Shown here piece by piece: positions 10,247-20,690 of a stretch of 64,000 nucleotides of DNA. Under the pieces are notes generated by a model, which worked only from the letters and a program-made list of their open reading frames with translations, had not been told where the DNA came from and did not search any database. The stretch is from Actinomycetes bacterium (GTDB lineage Bacteria > Actinomycetota > Acidimicrobiia > Acidimicrobiales > JAMCPL01). Each line of letters starts with the position of its first letter. The stretch's first letter is position 1. Location: assembly GCA_021841005.1 (NCBI GenBank), contig JAKBVZ010000036.1:1-64000 (forward strand), given 5' to 3'. The translations under genes were made by a program, and so were the position numbers.

Positions 10247-11254
10247 TCACTGGTAACACGCAGGTTTGAAGGATCTCGAAAACGTGTAGCACGTATTGGG
10301 GTTGTTCACCACGCTCGAGAGTTGCGCCTGGTAGGTGGTGACAGTGGTACCCCCCGCAGTTACCGGCTTCGATTCCACAAAAAGCCGTACCGCTACGATA
10401 TCCGACAGCTGGAAGCTTGACGTGCTACCCGACGACCCCGGCACATCCGTCCAGATGTTCCCGTAATTGCCATTGACATACCCGAACACGGCGGGCGGAT
10501 TGGGAATCTTATCGTTGCCTGCGGGCGTACCCGACGAAGGTTCGTATGGTGCATTGTAAGGCTGGCCATCCAGCGGCAGGTACAGCGAGTACGACAGCAC
10601 TGGTACATGAGAACCGCTCGGCATATTGGCAAGCGATATGGCCGGTGGAGAAGATGGGCATGTACTTGTGGCACCATAGATTGTCTGGGCCAGCCCGCTA
10701 CCAGCGGCAAAGGTAACCACCTTCAATCTGTAGATATTCTTATACGCCGACGGTGAGCCGGCAGGATAGGGCCTTACGTAGGCATACACCCATACCGGCG
10801 GGGAAACAGAGCTGGTCGCCGAGGGCGGGGACGCGTAGAACAACACCTCTTCGGGGCACGCCACCACGACGGGCGAAGCCAGCCCATCAGTAGTAGCCCA
10901 ACTGCCCGCACCACTACTCGGTGGGTACTGCGATCCCTCCAGCAACGACAGCAGCGTATTGGTAACCACGGTGGATGAATCCGTCCCGTGTACGGTCGCA
11001 AGCGCCGAATTGGTCAGCACTTCCGTATTCGTGAGAGTGATGGCCACCGTGATGGAAATTATGGAAAAAATAATCATTACGACCAGCAACTCTATGAGAG
11101 TAAAGCCATCCTGCTCGGGCACCTTCCCAACTCTCCGTAACGCAGAACTCCTGAGGAGCCGACCCCGTATATTCACGATATGACCACCACCAGCATCACC
11201 GCCAAGACGCCTAAAGGCAGTAAGCGCACCATGTAGCCTACCACGGATGCTCAC
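10247..11254 (-). CDS. Prepilin-like protein with type IV N-methylation motif
   Basis: QDG|FTLIELLVVMIIFSIISITVAITL, canonical prepilin cleavage/methylation motif. Confidence 0.8.
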   Translation of the reverse strand: MSIRGRLHGALTAFRRLGGDAGGGHIVNIRGRLLRSSALRRVGKVPEQDGFTLIELLVVMIIFSIISITVAITLTNTEVLTNSALATVHGTDSSTVVTNTLLSLLEGSQYPPSSGAGSWATTDGLASPVVVACPEEVLFYASPPSATSSVSPPVWVYAYVRPYPAGSPSAYKNIYRLKVVTFAAGSGLAQTIYGATSTCPSSPPAISLANMPSGSHVPVLSYSLYLPLDGQPYNAPYEPSSGTPAGNDKIPNPPAVFGYVNGNYGNIWTDVPGSSGSTSSFQLSDIVAVRLFVESKPVTAGGTTVTTYQAQLSSVVNNPNTCYTFSRSFKPACYQ

Positions 11255-13275
11255 GATGTACCTACCTGGTAAAGGTGCATGATCTGCGCGCCACTGAGCG
11301 GTGGGAAAATGGCCACTTGAGCGATATTCCCATCAAACGGCGTCTGCGCATTACCCGCACCAAATGTATACGGCCAGCCGCCGCCGCCCGCAAGCTGCCC
11401 TATTCGCCAGTTGCCCCAGTACTGGCCGCTGGAAGTCCCATTACCGGTGTTGGTCGCCACCAGATTGCCATTGATATATAGCTGCATACCGGCCGGACCC
11501 ATCGTAGCGGCAACGAATTCCCACTGGCCGGAAGGAAGCGGCTGCGGACTCTCAACTGTCGCCGGGCCACCACAATATACGGCACACGTACCAAAGAACA
11601 GATGGTTGTTCCACCCGATATACATCATGTGGTCATACCATGTACACTGCCCGGTCGGGCAAGGAGATTGATTCTGCATGGATCCGAACCCTATTATGCC
11701 GCCATCATACCACTGGTAATTTACCCATGCCGTCATGGTGAACTGCCCAGGAGACAGAACCCAACCTGCATCCGAATTTGAGTTAGGACCAGGGGCGCTG
11801 ATGTACCCGAACTGATTGTATGACTGACTCCACCACGCGGATGTGGGCTGGGAAGTGTAGTTGAACTGCACGGATCGATTCTGGGTCGTGCTCTGCCCGG
11901 AACAGTTCAACGGCCCCGGAAGCCCTGCACGAGATGGCAGCGTATTGGAACCCCAATTGCCCAGGAAGCTACCATTTACGTCCCGCGGCCACAGCTCCTG
12001 TGCCACATAAGCGTTGCCTCCGGTAAGAGCCCAATAGTCAATTGGATTGTACCCGAATACTGCTTCACGATAGTTGAGGCAGCTGTTTGGATTCACGCTT
12101 GCCCCCGATGCGGTATACATAGCGGCAATCTGCTGGCCAGAGAGCGCATTGTACTCCAACGACACCTGCCCTATCTGGCCACCAAACGGAGACATACAGC
12201 CCGGGCCTGCACACCACGGCCACCCAGGACCCGCATTCTCCCCGATCCTCCAGTAGCCGGCATACGCCTGCGCCGCAGTGTACTGCATATGCGCCACCAG
12301 CCTACCGTCGAGATACAGGCTCTCTCCCGCACTTGATAGAGTTGCTGCAGCGAAGTACCACTGACCCGCCTGAATCGTACCTGGGGGAGTGGCCGCTATC
12401 GCCGGGAATCCCTCCCAGACACCGAAGATCAGCTGCCCGTTCCATCCGACGTACAGCATGCGATCATAGCCACCTGCATTGCCCGTTGGCTGCACTCCGA
12501 AGGAGATGATCCCCCCGCCGTAAGAACCTGGGGCCACCCTGAACCAAGCGGACTCCGTGAACACCTGCGGATTGTTCACTTGGGTGCTGGTGGAGATTCC
12601 CCACGGCGTAGTCCATGACCTCGGCGGATTGTAGTGGTACCCAATACAATTGCTGGTACCCGCGCTAGTGTTCACCTGGACACATACAGTTTGGTAGGGC
12701 GGACCGGCCGGAGCGGTCACCTGAATGGTACTACCGCAATTCTGCTGCCACTGGATGGGCGCGTTGGCACCGTTGAACTGCACCCAGTTCACACCGCACG
12801 CACCATTCATATTTATGCCGAGTTGCACCGGGTTGCCGCCGTTGTAAGGCCCGTTGTTCGGATTAATCCAATTGATATTAGGGGGGGTCGGATTGTAATG
12901 ATACCAGTTACACCCGCTCGTACCGCCAGCAGTATTGACCACTACACATACCCACTGGTTCACCGGCCCTGACGGTACCTGCACACCGATATTGTTGCCG
13001 CAATTATTCTGCCACTCGATGGGCGCGTTGGCACCGTTGAACTGTACCCAGTTCACACCGCATGCGCCATTCGTATTGACGTTGATTTGGACCGAGTTTC
13101 CACCAGTATAAGGCCCGTTGTTCGGACTTATCCAATTGATGCCAGGCTGACCTGGCCCACCACCACACTGGGGAAGGAATGCAATACCACTGAGCACAGC
13201 CACCGTCACCACCTTGCCTATCGTGGTATGTCCCACAAAAGGTATTCCCTTGATGGCAGCCATCAAGCCTCTCAT
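11251..13275 (-). CDS. Secreted protein with two TIG-like repeats and two LamG/concanavalin-like domains
   Basis: Repeated NWI(S/N)PNNGPY(T/N)GGN...GACGVNWVQFNGANAPI; two LamG-like blocks (AWFRVAPGSYGGGIISFG..., AWVNYQWYDGGIIGFG...). Confidence 0.7.
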   Translation of the reverse strand: MRGLMAAIKGIPFVGHTTIGKVVTVAVLSGIAFLPQCGGGPGQPGINWISPNNGPYTGGNSVQINVNTNGACGVNWVQFNGANAPIEWQNNCGNNIGVQVPSGPVNQWVCVVVNTAGGTSGCNWYHYNPTPPNINWINPNNGPYNGGNPVQLGINMNGACGVNWVQFNGANAPIQWQQNCGSTIQVTAPAGPPYQTVCVQVNTSAGTSNCIGYHYNPPRSWTTPWGISTSTQVNNPQVFTESAWFRVAPGSYGGGIISFGVQPTGNAGGYDRMLYVGWNGQLIFGVWEGFPAIAATPPGTIQAGQWYFAAATLSSAGESLYLDGRLVAHMQYTAAQAYAGYWRIGENAGPGWPWCAGPGCMSPFGGQIGQVSLEYNALSGQQIAAMYTASGASVNPNSCLNYREAVFGYNPIDYWALTGGNAYVAQELWPRDVNGSFLGNWGSNTLPSRAGLPGPLNCSGQSTTQNRSVQFNYTSQPTSAWWSQSYNQFGYISAPGPNSNSDAGWVLSPGQFTMTAWVNYQWYDGGIIGFGSMQNQSPCPTGQCTWYDHMMYIGWNNHLFFGTCAVYCGGPATVESPQPLPSGQWEFVAATMGPAGMQLYINGNLVATNTGNGTSSGQYWGNWRIGQLAGGGGWPYTFGAGNAQTPFDGNIAQVAIFPPLSGAQIMHLYQVGTS

Positions 13276-13312
13276 ATCTTCATATCTCCCTTCGTAGCCA
13301 TTTCCCGAGCGC

Positions 13313-15586
13313 TCATGGTAAGTTCTGGCTAAATGTCATTGAATTGTCCGTCGGATCACAAGCGAGAGCACCTGGCGGCGAGATATTGCTGTAGCTGACT
13401 CCGCCCTGGATCGTACCGTTGTAATTTCCCGTACCATATCCCGGCTGTGCCCCACCAACCTGTCCTGACGAGTTGTAAGCGACACTACCCTGCTGCTCGT
13501 CCAATCTCCAGAATGCATCTGGACCGAAGTAGGTTGAGCTGGTAGGTGGTCCATATCCCCCCTGCCAGTTGACCGAATTGGCATAGCACGCAGCGGACCA
13601 CGCCGCCATCACCCCTGACTCCGAAGTGTTGCCATTCTGCGCCGTAGAGTACTCATTCATGATCTGAGCCGGAGTGAGAGCCGTGGTGTAGACGGCCACC
13701 TGCCCGATATCACCCTCAAAATTGTCAGCGTGGTAAGCTGGGTTCATCCCGATCGTGATGGGATACGGGGCCGCTGCCACTGCACCACCCGAGAACGGAA
13801 ATGACCCGACCGCAGCACCATCAAGATAAGCCGTCACGCTGCTTCCATTATAGACGCCTACGTAAAAATACCACTGGTTGAGCGGCAACGGCCTTGACAT
13901 GCTCCAGACCGCCTTGCCTTGGACGTTCCCATTCCCTACATCGAAGAAACCGCTCCATCCGCCATTATTGACCTCGAGCTGGAATCCCGTGGAACTGACA
14001 TCGGTATGGGCATTGGCGACTATCCTAGGGTTGCCTGTATATCCAGTTGGCTTTATCCACGCCTCCACCGTCAGCTGGTTCGGTGAAAAATTCGTTATAG
14101 GCGTAGTTATGTAGGCACTGGTACTACCGTTCATCGAAACCGACGGTGCGGCAGGATCGCACAGCAACGGACCCGGCTGGTTGGTGGTCACGCCACTACC
14201 CATCGTTCCATTGTCATTGGTATTCACCACATCTATTGCAGTAGGAGGCGTAGTGCCGGTCAGGGTCCAGTACGCCATCGGACCGTAGCCATAGACCACC
14301 TGCTCATAGCAGTCGAGTGCAATACCTTTCAGGCTCACCTGTACATCCTGGTTGTTGGTGGCATCACTGCTAATATCAAGGGTACCGTAGTAGGTGTAGA
14401 CGCTTGTATTGTTTGGCTGGAAATCCACCGAGACCGTACAGGTCTGGCCGGGATTGATAGTCACCGGCCCTCCCGAACCCACGCAGGAGCTGCCGCTCGT
14501 AACCGCAAATGTCGACCCGTTGGGACCGCTGGTAGTGGCGCTGGATATGGTGAGCGGCCAGGTGCCTATATTTGTCACCGTTACACTCTTCGACGCGCCA
14601 GGCGACGTAAACGAGCTGTCGGTGAGGGTAAGGGAAGTGGGAGTGACCGAGATCTCCGGATGCACGTTGCGTGCAGCGCTGAGGGCACCACATCCTCCGA
14701 AGCCACCCGCCTCGGCGCCTGTACCCACACCCGAGGTGTAAAGGGGGACTACGCTTGTCTGGTTGGTGCAGACGACCACGTTCCTTGCAGCACCGGTCGG
14801 GCTGACCGCCTCATAGGTGGCAGGATTGGAGCTGTTCGGCGAGGTGGCATTCACATTTATGAAGAAGGCACATCCGTTGCTGTCATACTGTGACACGAAG
14901 GTCTCGTACCCGGCTACGCTATTGCCGGTCAGGTACACGGGCTTTCCGGAGGATCCCGGTCCCCCGTAGACAGCCACATAACCGTAGCTGGGACTGTAGT
15001 AACTGGACGGCGTGTCTATGAGAGCACTTGCGCTTACCGAGTAGTGATGATTGTGCAGCATGTAGCCGACATCCACCACCACATTGACCATTGCCGCCGG
15101 ATAGGGACTGATCGACGGGCTCGCACACGACGACGATGGCGAGGTGGAGGCGTAGGAGGGAGAAGACGCCCAGTCCAAATGATAGGAGACAGTGTAAGTG
15201 GCAGCGCCTACCCGCTCCGAGGCAGGAAGCACACCCTGCGCCTGCTGGAACACTCCGCAGGAAGTGAGAGCACCGCCGAAGGGATTGTTGCTGGGACCAG
15301 TATAGGGATTGCAGATTGCAGGCATAGGAGGGTAAAACGCGCTCAGGGCGGTACGCAGCTTGGATACCTGCCCGGACGCTATCGAGATTGCCGTGGTCCT
15401 GATGCTCGAACTCTGTGCGAGATTGATACCCGACACCAGGAAAAGCGCTGCCGGCACGAGCACCAGCATCAGAAGCACCAGCGATATGAGCACCTCTACG
15501 AGCGTCATGCCGTTCTCAGCACCCCTGGTCCTCCTGTAGGTATGCTTTCCGTACCTGCCGGTATGCCGCATACTGTGTGCCGACAT
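13313..15586 (-). CDS. Prepilin with N-methylation motif fused to an ASH/choice-of-anchor-like and a LamG-like domain
   Basis: ENG|MTLVEVLISLVLLMLVLVPAALFLVSG; ISVTPTSLTLTDSSFTSPGASKSVTVTNIGTWPLTISS; LTVEAWIKPTGYTGNPRIVANAHT. Confidence 0.75.
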   Translation of the reverse strand: MSAHSMRHTGRYGKHTYRRTRGAENGMTLVEVLISLVLLMLVLVPAALFLVSGINLAQSSSIRTTAISIASGQVSKLRTALSAFYPPMPAICNPYTGPSNNPFGGALTSCGVFQQAQGVLPASERVGAATYTVSYHLDWASSPSYASTSPSSSCASPSISPYPAAMVNVVVDVGYMLHNHHYSVSASALIDTPSSYYSPSYGYVAVYGGPGSSGKPVYLTGNSVAGYETFVSQYDSNGCAFFINVNATSPNSSNPATYEAVSPTGAARNVVVCTNQTSVVPLYTSGVGTGAEAGGFGGCGALSAARNVHPEISVTPTSLTLTDSSFTSPGASKSVTVTNIGTWPLTISSATTSGPNGSTFAVTSGSSCVGSGGPVTINPGQTCTVSVDFQPNNTSVYTYYGTLDISSDATNNQDVQVSLKGIALDCYEQVVYGYGPMAYWTLTGTTPPTAIDVVNTNDNGTMGSGVTTNQPGPLLCDPAAPSVSMNGSTSAYITTPITNFSPNQLTVEAWIKPTGYTGNPRIVANAHTDVSSTGFQLEVNNGGWSGFFDVGNGNVQGKAVWSMSRPLPLNQWYFYVGVYNGSSVTAYLDGAAVGSFPFSGGAVAAAPYPITIGMNPAYHADNFEGDIGQVAVYTTALTPAQIMNEYSTAQNGNTSESGVMAAWSAACYANSVNWQGGYGPPTSSTYFGPDAFWRLDEQQGSVAYNSSGQVGGAQPGYGTGNYNGTIQGGVSYSNISPPGALACDPTDNSMTFSQNLP

Positions 15587-15719
15587 GCTACTGGCACCTA
15601 CAATGCGACTGGCACCTACAATGCAACTGGCAGACCTGCTCCCACTCCATGATAATCATAGCCCTCTCTTCCACGAGTTACAGTATAAGCCATGCCGGAC
15701 CCGAATTGTTAGCGTAATT

Positions 15720-15767
15720 TCACCTGTTGTCGACAGGTGATTCCACCTGTGAGCATGTCCCATGCTC
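15720..15767 (-). terminator. Two consecutive hairpins downstream of the phosphoribosyltransferase gene
   Basis: TCACCTGT-TGTCG-ACAGGTGA (15720-15740) and GAGCATG-TCC-CATGCTC (15751-15767). Confidence 0.45.
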
Positions 15768-15811
15768 CGTACGTATCCAATGCGCATTTCTCCTCACATA
15801 CCCGGGAGCGC

Positions 15812-16681
15812 TCAGCGTTCTTTGAACCGGGCTAGGAGGTCCGTGACATCAGCATCGGTTACCTGGGAAAAGTCTTCATACCGTTGCCCTACGGCAAATA
15901 CACCTCGAGGTGTGTCAAGGCAGATTACTTCATCGGCAACAGAGGAAAGTGCGCCCGATTTACCCTGGACAGAAAGGACCTGCGCTGGAGCGGGTGTCGA
16001 TGCAGAACTACTAGAAGATATGAGTCGTGGTAGCAAGGTGGAAGTGTCGGAGGGTGCTGATGCTGGTGTAGGTGTGCCGGATGGTGTGGGCTGTATCGGG
16101 GGTCGTTCCACCACGCACAATTCCTTGGGGGCTACGGGAACAGCCAGCACGACGCGTACAGCCCCATGAGCTCTCGCCACTTCGCAGGCAGCCCAGACAG
16201 TCGACCCCGTGGCAACTCCATCATCTATCACAACAGCAATCCGTCCACGCATATCGATCCGGGGAAACCGTTCCCTGTAGAGCGCAGCACGCCTCTCCAG
16301 TTCCACCTGTGCCTGTGCCTTCACCTGTGCCATCCCGGTTTCATCTATGCCTGCTTGCGCAACCACATCGCTGTTCACAACACAGACACCACCCTCACTT
16401 ATAGCGCCCATGGCAAGTTCCGGCTGGAAAGGAACCCCGAGCTTCCTCACCACTATCACGTCCAGGGGAGCATCGAGCATGCATGCGACTTCGTAAGCAA
16501 CCACAACCCCACCACGAGGCAGGCCAAGTATCACCACGTCCCGTCCACGGAGGTATGTCAATCTCTCCGCCAATCGCTTCCCGGCGTCTGTACGGTTACG
16601 AAAGATTGTCACAATAGGCCATCCTTCCTGATGCCATCCTTCCTGTGGACCTCGCACCTGGGAGTGTAACGCCCACATCAT
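15812..16681 (-). CDS. Phosphoribosyltransferase-family protein
   Basis: VVVAYEVACMLDAPLDVIVVRKLGVPFQPELAMGAISEGG and PRPP motif AVVIDDGVATGST. Confidence 0.85.
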   Translation of the reverse strand: MMWALHSQVRGPQEGWHQEGWPIVTIFRNRTDAGKRLAERLTYLRGRDVVILGLPRGGVVVAYEVACMLDAPLDVIVVRKLGVPFQPELAMGAISEGGVCVVNSDVVAQAGIDETGMAQVKAQAQVELERRAALYRERFPRIDMRGRIAVVIDDGVATGSTVWAACEVARAHGAVRVVLAVPVAPKELCVVERPPIQPTPSGTPTPASAPSDTSTLLPRLISSSSSASTPAPAQVLSVQGKSGALSSVADEVICLDTPRGVFAVGQRYEDFSQVTDADVTDLLARFKER

Positions 16682-16711
16682 AGCCGCCTAATATGTCGAA
16701 GCCCATCATCA

Positions 16712-17197
16712 TCAGATCCTGATGCCGGTGAAGAACCTCGACAGCAGGCGAGCCGCCTCATCAGCCAGCAACCCTTGATGGACGTCTATCGAATGGTTCA
16801 TACGAGGATCGTCACATAAGTTGTACAGCGATCCGCAGGCACCCGTCTTGGGGTCGGCAACAGCATATACCAGCCGTCTCACCCGGCCGAGAAGTATTGC
16901 TCCTGCACACATAGGACAAGGCTCCAAGGTGACGAACAGATCCACTCCCTCGAGATGCCAAGTCCCCAACGTAGCCGCAGCGTCACGCACCGCCAGCACT
17001 TCGGCATGAGCAGTCGGATCAGAGGAGTGCTCTCTTTCATTATGGCGCGAAGATAAGACCGTTCCGGCGAAGACCGCAACAGCCCCTACCGGGACTTCCC
17101 CCTCGAGTGCAGCCAGACGGGCTTCTGCCAGTGCAAGTTCCATCGCATCCCTATCGGAAACCACCTCCTTACCGGAAGTCGACTTTTGATGACCCAT
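16712..17197 (-). CDS. tadA: tRNA-specific adenosine deaminase
   Basis: DPTAHAEVLAVRDAA and TLEPCPMCAGAILLGRVRRLVYAV zinc deaminase motifs. Confidence 0.9.
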   Translation of the reverse strand: MGHQKSTSGKEVVSDRDAMELALAEARLAALEGEVPVGAVAVFAGTVLSSRHNEREHSSDPTAHAEVLAVRDAAATLGTWHLEGVDLFVTLEPCPMCAGAILLGRVRRLVYAVADPKTGACGSLYNLCDDPRMNHSIDVHQGLLADEAARLLSRFFTGIRI

Positions 17198-17364
17198 TCA
17201 GTTCCTCCATTAGCCGCCGGCGGCAACGCGCTTGGTCGGAGCAAAACTCCAAACTACACTTCACACCAAGACGCAGCACAACACAGTGCTTCAACACAGT
17301 GCTTCAATCTCTCCTCTATGATATATCATCAAGCAGTTCAGCAATCCGCTCGTGCGGATCACCA

Positions 17365-17406
17365 GCCATATACCAGCCATATACCAGCCATATACCAGCC
17401 ATATAC
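17365..17406. repeat. 11-bp tandem repeat (GCCATATACCA), ~3.8 copies
   Basis: Read directly; intergenic between tadA and the MFS gene. Confidence 0.9.
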
Positions 17407-17508
17407 GGGCATCCGATGAAAGCTGAAAGTCCATTCATGGCATATTTGGCGAAAATAGTCCCTGGCTCCACCACGGCGTTCTGACCAAAACTATAGACTT
17501 GTCCACCT

Positions 17509-18792
17509 ATGCAGCCAATCGATACGGCACATGCGGAAATGAGCGACGGTAGCTGGCGCAGCCGTGACGTATGGGCGATCTCGCTGTCCGCCTTCTTCGC
17601 TGACCTCGGCTACCAGAGCGTTCTGGCCGGGCTTCCGCTTTTCATGGTACTCGCCCTGCACGCCTCAATAGCCCTGTACGGCCTGGCAATGGCGCTCGGC
17701 TTCGGCGGAGGATCCCTGATAGCCTATCTGGGCAGTAGGTTGGGAGACAGGATTGGGCACCGGAAAGTGGCCATAATCGGTAACTCTGCAATCCCCCTGC
17801 TCTCTCTCTCGGCACTGATTGCAAGTCCGGTAGCGGCCATAGTGTTCTTCTGCGCAGGCTGGTGGGCTCGCAACCTGCGCAGCCCATCAAGGCGGGTAAT
17901 GCTGTCGAGAAGCACCACCGAGCGGCACCGCACCCAAGCGTTCGGTTTCCTCCACGCTCTGGATGTTGGAGGTGGGATACTGGCAGGTATATACATGCTC
18001 GTATCTCTTGCCGCCAACCTGCCTTACAGATACGTGTTTCTCGGAACCGCCATTCCGCTGGCAATCTCCACCTTGTGCCTTACCGTTACCAGCACCCAAC
18101 TCGCGGGCAGGCAAGATACCGCCAGGAAGGACTCCGGCAGTACGGCCAGTAGCACTGCCGGCAGTACGGCCAGTAGCAAGAACCGTAGGGAACCGCAGGT
18201 CTCCTTACCGCACAGTGCGGCCGTGGCAATCCTCGCTGCCACAGCACTCTTTGGATTCAGCTCATACAGCATAGGGTTCCCGGTACTCACTGCTGCAATA
18301 GATTCTCACTCCCATGACGCCACCTTGGGCCTACTCGCCTTTGTCGTATTCAATGTAGTCTCCTCAGCCACGGGCATGGCTCTGGCAAGGTATCTCGGGC
18401 CCACCTGGCATAGCCGCTTTCGCAACCTGGGGCTGTTCGGCTATCTCCCCGCTGCCGCGGGAGCCGCTCTACTAGGCACGTCGGCGGCTTTGCGGCTACC
18501 GTACCTTGTCACACTGCTTGCGGTCGCCATCTTGGGAGCATCCCTCGGAATAGTGGAGACGTTGGAACCTGCCATAATGTCGGTCATCCGCCCTGACGGG
18601 GGAAGCGGGTTCGGGTTGCTGTCCGCGTACCGGAGCGCTGGCCTGTTTGTAGGGAACCTGGTCATGGGTCTTCTCTATACACTGGGAGCCGCTTGGTCAT
18701 ACGGCTACGCGGCCGTAGTCGCTCTCGCGGGAGCCCTGATACTACTCATAGCAACAGCAACCGTAAGACAATCAGCTGAACGAGTAGGTTGA
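17509..18792 (+). CDS. MFS transporter
   Basis: ~12 hydrophobic segments; LGSRLGDRIGHRKVAIIG MFS loop motif. Confidence 0.85.
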   Translation: MQPIDTAHAEMSDGSWRSRDVWAISLSAFFADLGYQSVLAGLPLFMVLALHASIALYGLAMALGFGGGSLIAYLGSRLGDRIGHRKVAIIGNSAIPLLSLSALIASPVAAIVFFCAGWWARNLRSPSRRVMLSRSTTERHRTQAFGFLHALDVGGGILAGIYMLVSLAANLPYRYVFLGTAIPLAISTLCLTVTSTQLAGRQDTARKDSGSTASSTAGSTASSKNRREPQVSLPHSAAVAILAATALFGFSSYSIGFPVLTAAIDSHSHDATLGLLAFVVFNVVSSATGMALARYLGPTWHSRFRNLGLFGYLPAAAGAALLGTSAALRLPYLVTLLAVAILGASLGIVETLEPAIMSVIRPDGGSGFGLLSAYRSAGLFVGNLVMGLLYTLGAAWSYGYAAVVALAGALILLIATATVRQSAERVG

Positions 18793-18885
18793 ATGCTGGA
18801 ATGCTGGATAGGGCGGCCAACTGTCCGGGTACACAACCTGCGTAGCCGTGGACCCGAAACGTACACATGAAAATGCCATCAAGGG

Positions 18886-19884
18886 TCAGATAGAGGTGAG
18901 CGCCTCACCGGCCAGGGCAACGTCAGCAGTATCCAGCGGGTCGGGGAAATTGAATATGAGACCATCCAGCCCAGCATCAAGATAGGAACGAGCTGTTTCT
19001 GCCACCGTATCAGGGTCGCCCCATATCACCGTAGAGGATTGAGCTTCACTGTAGCCGCGCGCCTCCGCCAGCTTTGACAGCTTGCCGGCTGCTTCAGCCG
19101 TGGTCTCACCAATCACCAGGGTACCCAGCCTGGTTCTGGTGATCGTACCAGGATCCCTTCCGCAACTCTCGCAGTGCCGGGCGAGTACGTCCATCTTGTG
19201 CTGTATAGTGGAGACGTCTCCGAACACGTTGCAAGCATCTGCATGCATCGCCACAATTTGCAATGTACGCCGCTCACCACCTCCACCGACCAGTATTGGC
19301 GGCCCTCCGGCCTGTAGCGGCCTTGGGAAATTGAAGGCATCCTTGATGGTATAGTACCGTCCCTGAAAACTTGGGGCCTCTTCGTCGAACATCATCCGGC
19401 AGATCTGCACTGCCTCTTCCAGCCTGTCCATTCTTTCTGACACAGGGGGAAACTCGATACCGTAGCTGTCATGCTCGGTATCGAGCCACGCTGCACCTAT
19501 ACCGAGAATCGCCCGCCCGGAAGAAACGACATCCAGAGTAGTAACCATCTTGGCCAAGACGGCTGGATTCCTGTAGGTCACCCCGCTCACCAGGGTACCC
19601 AGCATTATCGTAGAAGTACGACCTGCGATACCGCCCAGCACGGTATATGCTTCCGGCATCGGATCTACCGGTGCACCTACCATTGGGATCTGCCGGTAAT
19701 GGTCCATCAAAAAGAAGGAATCGAAACCGGCTGCTTCTGCCACAGTTGCCACGTCGACGAGGTTCTCGAAGATGCCTGCGTCCGCTGACAGCGCCTTACC
19801 AGAAGCGTTTGCTCCGGATCTGCCCGCCCCAAATGAAAAACTCGGAACCTGGATGCCCAGGCGAATGATTCCCATGGTTTTCAT
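18886..19884 (-). CDS. LLM-class F420-dependent oxidoreductase
   Basis: FFLMDHYRQIP, AILGIGAAWLDTEHDSYGIEFP, PPILVGGGGERRTLQIVAMHADACN. Confidence 0.85.
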   Translation of the reverse strand: MKTMGIIRLGIQVPSFSFGAGRSGANASGKALSADAGIFENLVDVATVAEAAGFDSFFLMDHYRQIPMVGAPVDPMPEAYTVLGGIAGRTSTIMLGTLVSGVTYRNPAVLAKMVTTLDVVSSGRAILGIGAAWLDTEHDSYGIEFPPVSERMDRLEEAVQICRMMFDEEAPSFQGRYYTIKDAFNFPRPLQAGGPPILVGGGGERRTLQIVAMHADACNVFGDVSTIQHKMDVLARHCESCGRDPGTITRTRLGTLVIGETTAEAAGKLSKLAEARGYSEAQSSTVIWGDPDTVAETARSYLDAGLDGLIFNFPDPLDTADVALAGEALTSI

Positions 19885-19996
19885 AGTAGCGTAGATCTCC
19901 TTATAGACCAGCCGGCTCGTTGGACTGCAATAGGTCGGCTTGGTGATTCTCTTGTGTAATGCGCATATCTTGCGTGCGTGCTATTTTATGAAAAGA

Positions 19997-20070
19997 GGGG
20001 CTATAGCTCAGCTGGTTAGAGCGCGGCACTGATAATGCCGAGGTCTCAGGTTCAAGTCCTGATAGCCCCA
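19997..20070 (+). tRNA. tRNA-Ile (anticodon GAU)
   Basis: GGGGCTATAGCTCAGCTGGTTAGAGCGCGGCACTGATAATGCCGAGGTCTCAGGTTCAAGTCCTGATAGCCCCA folds as a cloverleaf. Confidence 0.95.
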
Positions 20071-20126
20071 CTACATAAGTGCAGGTCACCAGTAGTTTCG
20101 GGGTGACCATAACGTCCAGCCCCGGA

Positions 20127-20690
20127 TTACACGAGATTCCGAGGCATCACTATGTGATCGAGTACGGCGGTACCCGGCTGGATATCGCTCCAAGATGGTA
20201 TCATAAAACGCAGATCAGCAAGTCCCGCAGTCGGCAGAGAGGAAGCATGCTTTGACTCGGCATCAGGTAGAGGAGCCGTATACCTTCCATCCAGTCCGAC
20301 AGCAGAGATGGGGCCAACACGCTCCGGCTCGGTGGTGAGCATGCCTACCAGGTCCGATATACCTGGATTGTGGCCGATCAGCAATACTGAGAGCGCCCCA
20401 TCCCCGGTACGGCCCAAGTACTTCATCATATCGTTTGCCGATGCTCGGTATAGTGCATCATCGAATACCGTCTCGATCCCACTGTCGAGGTGCAAGTGCA
20501 CCAATGTCTGGCGGGTGCGCACAGAAGAGGAGCACAGTACAAGATCCGGCTGGGTGCCTTGTTCCCGGAGGTAGTCACCGATCCGGGTTGCCGCCTTCCG
20601 GCCCCGTGAGGTCAAAGGGCGATCATGATCCAGAAGGCTAGGATCGTCCCAGGTCGATTTGGCATGACGCAATAGTATCAGTCGCAGCAT
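20127..20690 (-). CDS. SixA-like histidine phosphatase
   Basis: LILLRHAKSTWDDPSLLDHDRPLTSRGRKAATRIG; LIGHNPGISDLVG. Confidence 0.9.
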   Translation of the reverse strand: MLRLILLRHAKSTWDDPSLLDHDRPLTSRGRKAATRIGDYLREQGTQPDLVLCSSSVRTRQTLVHLHLDSGIETVFDDALYRASANDMMKYLGRTGDGALSVLLIGHNPGISDLVGMLTTEPERVGPISAVGLDGRYTAPLPDAESKHASSLPTAGLADLRFMIPSWSDIQPGTAVLDHIVMPRNLV

